Source: Actinoplanes lutulentus (GTDB lineage: Bacteria > Actinomycetota > Actinomycetes > Mycobacteriales > Micromonosporaceae). From it: a stretch of 64,000 nt of DNA. Both the position numbers and the translations under genes were made by a program. Of this stretch, positions 34,353-41,909 are shown piece after piece; the first letter of the stretch is position 1; each line of letters begins with the position of its first letter. The stretch spans positions 186,001 to 250,000 of the forward strand of contig NZ_QLMJ01000008.1 in assembly GCF_003259845.1 (NCBI RefSeq), read 5' to 3'. The notes under the pieces were generated by a model. The model made no database searches. It was not told the origin of the DNA and worked only from the letters and a program-made list of their open reading frames with translations.

Positions 34353-35096
34353 GTGGTCGCCGATGAGGAGGCGGAACCGTCCGAGATGATTCTAGGCGGC
34401 GGGCGGTTGACTCCCGGCGTCGTCAAGATCGGTGAGACGGTGAGGCGACCAAAATCGGCTTTCACAAGAACACTATTACGGCACCTTGCTCAGGCAGGCT
34501 TCGACGGTGCCCCGAAGTATCTCGGCCGCGACGAGCTCGACCGGGACATCCTGGCCTTCTTACCGGGTGATGTCCCTGCGAAGTGGCGCGCACTAACAGA
34601 TGACCAGGTCGCGGCGGGCGGATCACTACTGCGCCGTTTTCATGAGGCGAGCCGGGCTCTCGCCGAACGCCTCGGCGACGGGCCAGTAATCTGCCACAAC
34701 GACGCAGGGCCGAACAACACCGTCTTCCGTCACGCTCGACCGATCGCCTTCATCGACTTCGACTTCGCCGCCGTCGGTGACCCCCTCGAAGACGTCGCTT
34801 ATATGGCCTGGTCATGGTGTATCTCGTCAAAGCCGGCACGAGGAGACGCGGCCAGCCAAGCGCTTCAAGTCCGAGTCTTGGCCGACGCCTACGAGCTCTC
34901 CACAGCTCAGCGCACTCGACTCATGGACGCCGTCCACGAACGTCTCGTACGCAACGAGCGCTTCTGGACCTCACGCGCCTCCAACGGGCCGCCGGTGATC
35001 TCCGGACCACCGCCGGCCGAGGTGTTGGCGTGGACATCCACGGAGAAGGATTTCGTGATCCGCTTCCACCGCATATTCACCGCCGCCCTGGCGTAG
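34353..35096 (+). CDS. Aminoglycoside phosphotransferase-family (APH) kinase
   Basis: 247 residues from GTG 34353. The phosphotransferase fold has the catalytic loop VICHNDAGPNNTVF (Brenner-type HxDxxxxN) and the metal-binding block FIDFDFAAVGDPLEDVAYMAW. The N-terminal lobe is short (GGRLTPGVVKIGETVRRP with Lys for ATP). Such proteins phosphorylate small hydroxylated compounds; an antibiotic-resistance role cannot be claimed from sequence. Ends 91 bases before the convergent acylase gene. Confidence 0.85.
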   Translation: MVADEEAEPSEMILGGGRLTPGVVKIGETVRRPKSAFTRTLLRHLAQAGFDGAPKYLGRDELDRDILAFLPGDVPAKWRALTDDQVAAGGSLLRRFHEASRALAERLGDGPVICHNDAGPNNTVFRHARPIAFIDFDFAAVGDPLEDVAYMAWSWCISSKPARGDAASQALQVRVLADAYELSTAQRTRLMDAVHERLVRNERFWTSRASNGPPVISGPPPAEVLAWTSTEKDFVIRFHRIFTAALA

Positions 35097-35187
35097 ACAC
35101 CCACCCGAGCACGCGGAGTCGAAATCGCCGTTGAAACGCGGTCGATAGGCGGTCCACTGCCACCTCGCACAGGAATTCCCTCGTGCA

Positions 35188-37203
35188 TCAGCGTCCCCGC
35201 TGGGCCACCCGGTAGGTGCGCAGGTTCGGGTCGGCCGCGATCTGCGCCTCGGTGTACTTGATCGTGTCCCAGCCCTTGCCGGAGTAGAGCCGCGTCTGGT
35301 CGGCGTACCAGGGTGAATTCGGGTTCGTCGACTGCGAGTAGGTCAGGATCTGGCGGCCGGACGGACCGTGCCGGCCGAGCTCTACGGCCATGACGAACGA
35401 CGATCCGTGTACGACCTGCGGGTACCCGACACCCGGCACCAGCGGGTTCGTGATCACGTTGAACACGCCCGCCTCACCGCGGCCGCCGTGAATAGGAATG
35501 CGCTGGCCGTCGCGGGTATCGGTGTGGATGTCCCCGAGCTTCGCGTCGAGCGGGATCCCGGCGAGGCGCTGCACGGCATCGGCGAGCGCCATGCGTACCC
35601 GAGGGTCTTCGGCGTTGAGAAGGCGCGGAGTGCGCACCGGGTCGGTGACGTCGAAGGTGTCGGCGAACCGGATCCCGCCGGCCAGCGCGAACTCGGTGAA
35701 CAGGTGCGCGCCCCGGCTGTCCAGATCGGCCCGCAGGTCGAAGCCGGCCAGCGCCTCGCAGGCCGCGGTGAGGTCGACGGCCGCGCCGTTCGAGGCGGTC
35801 GCGGCCGGCTGCCGGCGGCAGAGCGCGACCAGGTCGTCGCGGACGAGTTCGGCGCCGTGCACGCGGTTGCCGAACGTGACCTGCCAGAGCCGGCCGGTGG
35901 TGAAACCCTTGCCGGGCAGCCCGTCGGTGCCGGCCAGGCGCTGCTGGATCTGGTCAAGCCCCAATCTGGTACGCAGACTGCGCTGTGCGCGTTCGTTACC
36001 CAGAATCCGCGGGAAGCCCTCCAGCGGTGCGGCCGGGTTGGCCAGCCAGTGACTGTCGTTGGAGTTGGTGACGAAGTCGTCGCGGAACCGCACCGGCAGG
36101 TTGGCCGGGCCGAGGATGCCCGGCACCACGGCGACCGGGCCGTAGCGGGTGTCGTAGAAAGTGCGGCTGACCGCGCCGTCACCGGTCCGCACCGTGACCG
36201 TGCGGGCGCGCATGTTCTCGGGCCGGCCGTCGACGTAGTAGGAGGTGGGGTCGCCCGGCACGAGGCTCAGGCGGTTCCAGACGAACCGGCGCGCCGTGGA
36301 GACGGTGTGGCTCCAGGCGATCGTACGGTTGTGCCCGATCTCGATGATCGGGTCGCCGATCAGTGCCGCGCCCTCGACGTCGTAGCGGCCGGGCACCTTG
36401 AGATGCATCCGGTAGAAACGCTCGGCGCCCTGCCACGGGAAGTGCGGGTTGGCCAGCACCATCCCGCTACCGCTCGTGGTGGCCTGCGCGCCGAGGCCGT
36501 AGGCGTTGCTGCCGATGCCCGCGGTCGTCCCGTCCAGGGCGGCGACGACAGCGGCGGCGTCGGGAGCCGCCGCGGCAGAGGCGGCGTCGGTGGCGGCGGC
36601 AGGGGGCGCCGCGGTCACGATGCCGTCGAGCAGAGCGCGCGAGCCGGCCCGGACCATGCTGGCCCACGACGTCCGCCAGACATCCAGCTCGGTCAGCGGG
36701 CGTACCCATGCCTTGCCCTTGCATGCCGGGTCGGTCAGACCGTGCACGCCGGCGCGCCGCAGGAAGTGGTTATAACCGGCGACGAAGCCGCGGACCTGGT
36801 CACGGACATCGCCGGACGGCGACCGCACACCGTCGCGGCGGCCTTGCAACAGCCGTTCGGCCACCCGCTCGTCGATCGCCTTGCGGTAGAACAGGTCGCT
36901 GCGCACATTGGCATCGTCCGGCCCGGCCGCCCCGAACCACCGGGCCCGCTCACCGCTGACGGTCACCACCTTCTCGGCGATGACGCAGATGTTGTCCTCG
37001 GCCTGCACGTAACCGACGCCGAAACCGAGGCCGGCGAAGTTACCGGCGGTGATGTGCGGGACGCCGTAGGAGGCCCGGCGGATCACCGCCGCATAGCCGC
37101 CATCACGCTCGATACCGAAGGCAGGTGACGGCACGGCTGCGCTCGCCACGACCACGCCGACGGCGATCACTGCTGCGGTGAGGCGTACGGACAAGGTGGT
37201 CAC
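35188..37203 (-). CDS. Aculeacin-A-acylase-like Ntn hydrolase, apparently with an internal deletion
   Basis: 671 residues from GTG 37203 (GGGGGAGA upstream); ATG 37230 is an alternative. Signal peptide, then a heterodimeric penicillin-acylase-type precursor: alpha part, linker, and beta subunit beginning at the autocatalytic Ser of GIGSNAYGLG, with His in ANPHFPW and Asn in TNSNDSHWLA. The sequence is strikingly close to Actinoplanes utahensis aculeacin A acylase, an exported enzyme that removes the fatty-acyl chain of echinocandin-type lipopeptides. As I recall, that precursor is 786 residues; here about 115 residues seem to be missing after RYGPVAVVPG (near 36115-36132). Whether it is active is therefore open. 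A decayed partial copy lies at 32931-33303. Confidence 0.85.
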   Translation of the reverse strand: MTTLSVRLTAAVIAVGVVVASAAVPSPAFGIERDGGYAAVIRRASYGVPHITAGNFAGLGFGVGYVQAEDNICVIAEKVVTVSGERARWFGAAGPDDANVRSDLFYRKAIDERVAERLLQGRRDGVRSPSGDVRDQVRGFVAGYNHFLRRAGVHGLTDPACKGKAWVRPLTELDVWRTSWASMVRAGSRALLDGIVTAAPPAAATDAASAAAAPDAAAVVAALDGTTAGIGSNAYGLGAQATTSGSGMVLANPHFPWQGAERFYRMHLKVPGRYDVEGAALIGDPIIEIGHNRTIAWSHTVSTARRFVWNRLSLVPGDPTSYYVDGRPENMRARTVTVRTGDGAVSRTFYDTRYGPVAVVPGILGPANLPVRFRDDFVTNSNDSHWLANPAAPLEGFPRILGNERAQRSLRTRLGLDQIQQRLAGTDGLPGKGFTTGRLWQVTFGNRVHGAELVRDDLVALCRRQPAATASNGAAVDLTAACEALAGFDLRADLDSRGAHLFTEFALAGGIRFADTFDVTDPVRTPRLLNAEDPRVRMALADAVQRLAGIPLDAKLGDIHTDTRDGQRIPIHGGRGEAGVFNVITNPLVPGVGYPQVVHGSSFVMAVELGRHGPSGRQILTYSQSTNPNSPWYADQTRLYSGKGWDTIKYTEAQIAADPNLRTYRVAQRGR

Positions 37204-37403
37204 GGCAGCATCTCCCCCTCGATACGGCATCCATCGCCGTGATTCTCTCATCGTCGGCGGGACGGGTGGGGGCAGCGGATCAGGGGGTGACGAGAGCGTC
37301 GGCGAGCGCCCCCGCCAGCGGCGCACGATTCCGCCGGCGCCGACCAGCAGCGCGGCGAGCAGCGGGCCCACCGCGCCGACGCAAGCGCGAAAACGCTCCA
37401 CAC

Positions 37404-37595
37404 CTAACGGCGCAGAGCGATCCACGCCTCGACATCCGACGTCAGCCACACCTTGCCCTGCGCCAGATTGGCAACCGGAGCCGGAAAGTCAGCACGACTG
37501 GCGAGCTGATAAACGCGTTGCCGGGAGATCCCCCCAAGCCGAACCCGGATCTCGTGAGCACCCATCAACACACTCGCACGCCGTTCCACACCCAT
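37404..37595 (-). CDS. Small AlpA/excisionase-type helix-turn-helix protein
   Basis: 63 residues from ATG 37595 (or 53 from ATG 37565). The sequence RLGGISRQRVYQLASRADFP followed by VWLTSDVEAWIA is the winged-helix pattern of AlpA/MerR-like excisionase proteins, often encoded by integrative elements or used as small regulators. No integrase is nearby, but it stands next to a 5'-truncated gene and close to transposase debris, so it may be the last piece of a mobile element. Confidence 0.7.
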   Translation of the reverse strand: MGVERRASVLMGAHEIRVRLGGISRQRVYQLASRADFPAPVANLAQGKVWLTSDVEAWIALRR

Positions 37596-37681
37596 GACTA
37601 TATTCCTACGACAAGTAGTCTCACGATTCTTGTAACCCGACAGAGTGCTCGCAACCCGCACTCGCCACGCAGAGGCCTGTA

Positions 37682-38080
37682 GGCGTCCGGTGGTGGGTCA
37701 ACGCCGCTGCGATCGGCGCGCACCTGGCCGGCAGCGTCGGCGAGCTCGTCGGCAACCGGTCCCGGCTGGCGATCCAGCGCGGCGCCGGATCGACCGCACT
37801 GACCAAGACCGGCCTGACTCTGGCGGCGCTGGCCGTGACGGGGTACAGCCGGCTACTCGGCCGTAAAGTCGCGGCGCAGCCCTCGGTGCCGGCGCTGGCA
37901 GGCACCGAGCCCGCCGCCAGCACACCGGATGAGGTGGCCAAGGCGCAGAAGCAACTGTCCGTGTTGCAGTGGATCGTCCCGGCGCTGACCGGCGCGTTGA
38001 TCGTGGTCACCTCGCTGGCCGGTGAGCAGCAGCGGGCGAGCGAGGTAAAGAAGGGTTTCGTGGCCCGGTTCACCGGCTGA
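37682..38080 (+). pseudogene. 5'-truncated membrane-associated protein gene
   Basis: The plus frame ending at 38080 is protein-like from about 37682: WWVNAAAIGAHLAGSVGEL, NRSRLAIQRGAGSTALTKTG, LTLAALAVTGYSRLLGRKV, and then PDEVAKAQKQLSVLQWIVPA with a membrane helix TGALIVVTSLAGEQQR. There is no ATG or GTG before the internal GTG at 37835, which would leave out half of the conserved part. The gene has lost its 5' end, with the HTH gene lying immediately to the left. A short product from 37835 (81 residues) could still be made. Confidence 0.5.
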
Positions 38081-38143
38081 GCCGCCGGTCTCCCGTGTCG
38101 GGCCGCCACGACTCTGCCGCGAGATCACACCTGCGGTGGCGGG

Positions 38144-38176
38144 CGCCCGGATCCCGGCTTTCACCGGATCCGGGCG
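38144..38176. terminator. Bidirectional terminator hairpin
   Basis: CGCCCGGATCC (38144-38154) and GGATCCGGGCG (38166-38176) form a perfect 11-base stem with an 11-base loop, between the plus-strand remnant ending at 38080 and the minus-strand small gene ending at 38190. Confidence 0.65.
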
Positions 38177-38189
38177 ACTCCCGGCGGGA

Positions 38190-38336
38190 TTACGGTGGCC
38201 CGTCGGGATCTGACCCGTCGGCCTGGCGGCCCTGGACCTCGGTGTCGCCGTCGCCGTTGTCCTGTTCGACCTCGGTCGACTCGTGCTCCTCGGCGAAGTC
38301 GCCGGCTGTCTCGTCAGGGTCACCAATGGGTTCCAT
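38190..38336 (-). CDS. Small, highly acidic protein (48 aa)
   Basis: ATG 38336 to TAA 38190 encodes MEPIGDPDETAGDFAEE.. with about 17 Asp/Glu in 48 residues and no hydrophobic segment. It lies on the minus strand 47 bases downstream of a GAF-ANTAR gene and directly before a terminator, so it may be the last gene of that transcript. No family recognised; could be intrinsically disordered. The ribosome site is weak. Confidence 0.45.
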   Translation of the reverse strand: MEPIGDPDETAGDFAEEHESTEVEQDNGDGDTEVQGRQADGSDPDGPP

Positions 38337-38382
38337 ACAGGGCATCTGCCCGTCTCGCCGACACGCAAACGAGCGGATCCGA

Positions 38383-39126
38383 TCAGCGAGAACCGGGCGC
38401 AGCGAGTTCCGGCAGACTGGCCAGGTCGGTCACCACAGTCTGTGCGACGTCGCCGAGCCGGCGGTTGGTGCGGCGGGCGTAACCGCGGATCATCTGGAAC
38501 GCCGCGTCGACGCTGATGCCGTGAGTTTGCGCAATGGCGCCCTTGGCCTGCTCGATGACGATGCGACTGTTCAATGCGCCCTGCAGCTGTTCGGTCAGGA
38601 TCTCGGCGCGTTGGATCGTGCGTTCCTGCAGAACGCTGATTGCGGCGACGTCAGCGAGGGCCTGCACAATCTGCACGTCGCTGTCACCGAGGTCACCGAC
38701 GGTGTTGCCGAACAATCCCATCACGCCGATGATTTCTTGACGCAGCCGCAGCGGGAACGCGTGCACTGACCGGAACCCGGCGGTGACGGCGTGCGGGGCG
38801 AACTGCGGCCACCGCGCGGTCGCGGCGGTGGCGGTGAGGTCGGTGTTGATGACCGGTTTGCCGCCGTGGAAAGCATCGACGCATGGACCGTCCTGCTCCC
38901 GCAGCTGAAACAGTTCGAGGAATTTGGTGGTCTCGTCGGAGGCGGCCATGAAGTGCAGTTGCCGTTTGGGGTCGGCGAGCAGAATCCCCACGGTGGCGTC
39001 GTCGGCCAGTCCGGCGACGCGGTCGGCGAGCATTTGCAGGAACTCGATCAGGTCGAACTCGTCGACGAGGGAGTCGGCGACTTCGACGAAGACTTTCGCA
39101 AGGCGTTCAGCGGATACGGTGGTCAT
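38383..39126 (-). CDS. GAF-ANTAR domain protein
   Basis: 247 residues from ATG 39126. A GAF domain (about 20-165; LQLREQDGPCVDAFHGGKPV is the typical loop) is followed by an ANTAR RNA-binding domain (about 175-240) with the coiled-coil LTEQLQGALNSRIVIEQAKG and Ala/Arg-rich helices. ANTAR proteins bind paired hairpins in nascent RNA and prevent termination; the GAF domain senses a small ligand or stress. Followed on the same strand by a second GAF-ANTAR protein encoded upstream (36-base gap). Confidence 0.9.
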   Translation of the reverse strand: MTTVSAERLAKVFVEVADSLVDEFDLIEFLQMLADRVAGLADDATVGILLADPKRQLHFMAASDETTKFLELFQLREQDGPCVDAFHGGKPVINTDLTATAATARWPQFAPHAVTAGFRSVHAFPLRLRQEIIGVMGLFGNTVGDLGDSDVQIVQALADVAAISVLQERTIQRAEILTEQLQGALNSRIVIEQAKGAIAQTHGISVDAAFQMIRGYARRTNRRLGDVAQTVVTDLASLPELAAPGSR

Positions 39127-39162
39127 GGCTGCCTCCCGGCCTGGCTGCCCTGTGGTGGGCGT

Positions 39163-39846
39163 TCACGAGTGATCACGTTTGAGATGCAGCCGGCCGGCGA
39201 CGATGTCCGCGGCTACCTCGGACAGGTGACGGTCGGTGGTGTATGCGTGGGCACGCAGCCGGACCAGCGCTTCGGCGAGGGTGACGCCCAGCATCACCAT
39301 CACCATCCCCTGCGCCTGCCACAGCGGCGCGCCCTGGTCGATGGCGTCGTCGATGTCGCGCTCGCCGTGGGCTTGGTCCTGCCCGTCCAGCAGCGTTGTC
39401 ACCGCGCGTTCGCTGATCGTGATCGCTTGGCCGAGTTCGTCTCTGGACAGCGGTCCGGCATGGGTGCGGAACACGTCGAGGACGCCGAGCCGGGCCGCGC
39501 CGACCTGCAGGGGGAACGCAAACACCGCCCGGATCCCTGCCTCGTGCACGGCCGGGGTGTAGGCCGGCCACCGCAGCATCGCCTCGTGGTCGAGGTCGGT
39601 GATCAGCACGGGGCGCCGAGAGGCGAAAGCGTCTACGCAAGGGCCTTCACCGAAGGTGAACTGCAGCTCTTCGATGCGTTCGGTAGCAGGATCGGACGCG
39701 GCGGCCATCCCGTGCACCCCGTCGGCGGCCATCACGCTCACCCCGACGCCCGCGGCGGACAGCTTCCGGGTCGCGTCAGCACACAACACCTGCAGCCGGC
39801 TAACCGCACCACGACCCGGCCGCGCTCCGTTGGCCTCATGATCCAT
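39163..39846 (-). CDS. GAF-ANTAR domain protein
   Basis: 227 residues from ATG 39846. GAF core FTFGEGPCVDAFASRRPV and a C-terminal ANTAR domain (IDQGAPLWQAQGMVMVMLG, then LVRLRAHAYTTDRHLSEVA). The ANTAR coiled coil is shorter than in its neighbour and carries the helix-helix-helix block only. Related to stress and sigma-factor networks in actinobacteria. Its upstream region contains the 15-base motif GCCCCGGACCCCGGC found before the STAS and sigma factor genes. Confidence 0.85.
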   Translation of the reverse strand: MDHEANGARPGRGAVSRLQVLCADATRKLSAAGVGVSVMAADGVHGMAAASDPATERIEELQFTFGEGPCVDAFASRRPVLITDLDHEAMLRWPAYTPAVHEAGIRAVFAFPLQVGAARLGVLDVFRTHAGPLSRDELGQAITISERAVTTLLDGQDQAHGERDIDDAIDQGAPLWQAQGMVMVMLGVTLAEALVRLRAHAYTTDRHLSEVAADIVAGRLHLKRDHS

Positions 39847-39933
39847 GCCGGTTTATCCCCGCCGGTCCGGAACAGATGGCGGCACGACCTGCACTCCTAC
39901 GCATGACGGCACCCCTTACAAGCAATGAGCACT

Positions 39934-39948
39934 GCCGGGGTCCGGGGC
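39934..39948 (-). promoter_or_regulatory. 15-bp repeated motif, copy 1 (GCCCCGGACCCCGGC)
   Basis: Lies 88 bases upstream of the GAF-ANTAR gene. Extended by three more identical bases, the 18-base block TGCCGGGGTCCGGGGCAG is identical at 42763-42780. Confidence 0.5.
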
Positions 39949-40082
39949 AGTCGGTAACGACCAGAACGCGCTTCACCAGAGTAGTCGCGCGGCATGGACA
40001 GCCACTCATGGGGCCCGGAACACGAGCGCCGACAATGCATTGCTTGAAGATGTGCAGCGGCCGGAACGCTGGTGGAGAAGGT

Positions 40083-40856
40083 TCAGGCGGTGACGGTGCG
40101 CATGGCGATGAAGATGCCGATGCAATGGGCGGCGAAGGCCACGACGGTCAGGGCGTGGAACACCTCGTGGAAGCCGAACCATCGCGGGTTGGGATCGGGG
40201 CGTCGGATGCCGTAGACCACAGCGCCGAGAGTGTAGAGCGCGCCGCCGATCAGCAGGAACGTGACGACGGGTGCACCGCCGGACCGCCAGAACGCGGGAA
40301 GGTAGATCACGGCGACCCAGCCCAGGGCAATGTAGACCGGCACGTACAGCCAACGTGGGGCGCCGATCCAGATGACTCGGAAGGCGACACCGGCCAGCGC
40401 GCCGCTCCACACGATCCACAACAGGGTTCGGGCTTGCCCGGCAGGCAACGCGAGTACGCAGAACGGCGTATAGCTGCCGGCGATGATCAAGAAGATGTTG
40501 GCGTGGTCGAATCGCCGCAATATGCCTTCCGCGCGACCTGCCCAGTCACGGCGGTGATACAACGCGCTGATACCGAACAGCAGCGCCGCCGACAGCGTGA
40601 ACAACGTCAAAGCCAGCCGGGAGCCGGTATCCGGGGACAACACGGTCAACAGCGCCCCCACAGTCACCGCGAAGGGGAAAGCACCGGCGTGCAGCCATCC
40701 CCGCAGCCGGGGCTTGATCACGGCGCTGAGGTGATCGAGCCCGTGCTCGACCCGGTTAAGTCCGGCGTCCCGGCGATCGTCGGCTTCGCCCTGTCGCAAA
40801 CGGCCCGCACTCGTTTCGCTCTGCACGTCAACGGGGTCCACGACTGTCATCCTCAT
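40083..40856 (-). CDS. Haemolysin III/PAQR-like seven-helix membrane protein
   Basis: 257 residues from ATG 40856, which overlaps the stop of the STAS gene (ATGA). Seven hydrophobic helices with the family's conserved polar residues: FGISALYHRRDW, RRFDHANIFLIIAGSYTP and FGFHEVFHALTVVAFAAH (His cluster for a metal). Haemolysin-III-type proteins are related to adiponectin receptors, which are zinc hydrolases acting on lipids. The N-terminal ~45 residues are hydrophilic. Confidence 0.88.
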   Translation of the reverse strand: MRMTVVDPVDVQSETSAGRLRQGEADDRRDAGLNRVEHGLDHLSAVIKPRLRGWLHAGAFPFAVTVGALLTVLSPDTGSRLALTLFTLSAALLFGISALYHRRDWAGRAEGILRRFDHANIFLIIAGSYTPFCVLALPAGQARTLLWIVWSGALAGVAFRVIWIGAPRWLYVPVYIALGWVAVIYLPAFWRSGGAPVVTFLLIGGALYTLGAVVYGIRRPDPNPRWFGFHEVFHALTVVAFAAHCIGIFIAMRTVTA

Positions 40857-41212
40857 AGGCTGGCGTGAGCACGGACGGATGGGGAGCTGATCATCAGAAT
40901 CTGCGCCATGCCGCTCGCATCGAGTACCGACCGGTGCATGAGCCGGGGCCGGCACACCCTCACTGCCAGCACCTGGGGTACGACGCCGACGAGTCTGGCG
41001 AGAAAGTTGGGGAGGGCGGATCCCGCGAAGGCAACCTCGGCGAGGTCGACGGAGACGCTGTCGGGCGACAGGGCAGCGACCTGGGCGATGGCGTCGCTCA
41101 ACGCCGGTTCCGCATCTCTATCGAGGTCCCCAGCGAGACGGACTTCCACGTGCCGTTGCCCGGGCACTGCTGCGACCATGACGATGCAGCCCGATGTTGA
41201 ATACTGCGTCAT
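40853..41212 (-). CDS. STAS-domain protein (anti-anti-sigma factor-like)
   Basis: 119 residues from ATG 41212, with AAGGGA 8 bases upstream. STAS fold: HVEVRLAGDLDRDAEPAL, DSVSVDLAEVAFAGSALPNFL. In anti-anti-sigma factors the phosphorylated Ser lies in D-S-S/T; here AFAGSALP has Ser in the equivalent loop. It would control an anti-sigma factor in the partner-switching network of the sigma factor encoded 0.7 kb away. The 15-base motif is 32 bases upstream of its start. Confidence 0.8.
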   Translation of the reverse strand: MTQYSTSGCIVMVAAVPGQRHVEVRLAGDLDRDAEPALSDAIAQVAALSPDSVSVDLAEVAFAGSALPNFLARLVGVVPQVLAVRVCRPRLMHRSVLDASGMAQILMISSPSVRAHASL

Positions 41213-41243
41213 GTGGCCCATCCCTTGTGGCGCTGTTACGCGC

Positions 41244-41258
41244 GCCGGGGTCTGGGGC
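41244..41258 (-). promoter_or_regulatory. 15-bp repeated motif, copy 2 (GCCCCAGACCCCGGC)
   Basis: One mismatch to the copies at 39934 and 42764. It is 32 bases upstream of the STAS start codon, almost the same distance as in front of the sigma factor gene (33). Confidence 0.5.
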
Positions 41259-41395
41259 GACGGTCGATACGAACCGTGTTGACGACGGTACACATAGAGC
41301 GTCTCCGGCGCATCTATCTGTCACGCAGCGGGAGAAACGGCGATGTCCCGAGTGATTGGTGGGCACGCCTCGTCCACGCGATGAGGTGCTGGCTC

Positions 41396-41429
41396 GGCCC
41401 GGACAGGGCAACGCTGCCCTGTCCGGGCC
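41396..41429 (-). terminator. Strong terminator hairpin after the two-helix membrane protein gene
   Basis: Perfect 15-base stem: GGCCCGGACAGGGCA (41396-41410) and TGCCCTGTCCGGGCC (41415-41429) with a 4-base loop. It follows the stop at 41462 by 33 bases on the minus strand. Confidence 0.75.
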
Positions 41430-41461
41430 AGTAATACCCGCTGGCCGGCAGGATCGGAAGG

Positions 41462-41761
41462 TCAGGCGTCGGCGGAGTCGCGGCTGCCGGCCTTGGCCAG
41501 GCCGCGGCTGGCCATGTATCCGATGGTCAGGAGCACGACGTAGAACCAGGCGCGGTCGGCGCGGAAGTAGTCGCCACCGGCACCGTTGTCGCCGTTACCG
41601 TTGCCGTCCACGATCAAAGACGCAATGAGTACGCCCAGGACGGCGACCACGTAGGCAATGAACTCCGTTGTCTTGAAGGCCGGCTTCGTCTCGAGTGAGC
41701 GGCGGGTTCGGTCCTGGCTCACGGCGGCGTCGTGACGAGCTGTTCCAGTAGTACTGGACAT
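41462..41761 (-). CDS. Small two-helix membrane protein
   Basis: 99 residues from ATG 41761, which has AGGAGTCCTTC upstream. A hydrophilic N-terminus is followed by two hydrophobic helices (TTEFIAYVVAVLGVLIASLI and WFYVVLLTIGYMASRG) separated by a Gly/Asn/Asp-rich loop. No enzymatic motif. It has its own SigB/SigF-type promoter 85 bases upstream and a strong terminator, so it is a single-gene unit probably switched on by the sigma factor of this island. Confidence 0.8.
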   Translation of the reverse strand: MSSTTGTARHDAAVSQDRTRRSLETKPAFKTTEFIAYVVAVLGVLIASLIVDGNGNGDNGAGGDYFRADRAWFYVVLLTIGYMASRGLAKAGSRDSADA

Positions 41762-41846
41762 GAAGGACTCCTGAGGGTGGGTTCGCGGGGAGACGGTGGA
41801 AAGCCGCAGGAGTCTGGACGGCTTGTATCCGGTTGCGTCGAGCCGA

Positions 41847-41871
41847 ATACCCGTGCCCTACAGCAACAAAC
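41847..41871 (-). promoter_or_regulatory. SigB/SigF-type promoter
   Basis: On the minus strand GTTT (-35) and GGGTAT (-10) are spaced by 15 bases, matching the actinobacterial SigB/SigF consensus GTTT-N14-16-GGGTA. It points to the small membrane protein gene whose ATG is about 85 bases away. Confidence 0.6.
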
Positions 41872-41909
41872 AGTGAACGGCCACCTTTCGGATTCGTCAC
41901 CCGGGATTG

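Noticed and set aside
35368..37128. 586-residue plus-strand frame
   Set aside because: Antisense to the acylase, which has clear catalytic motifs; no protein family resemblance.
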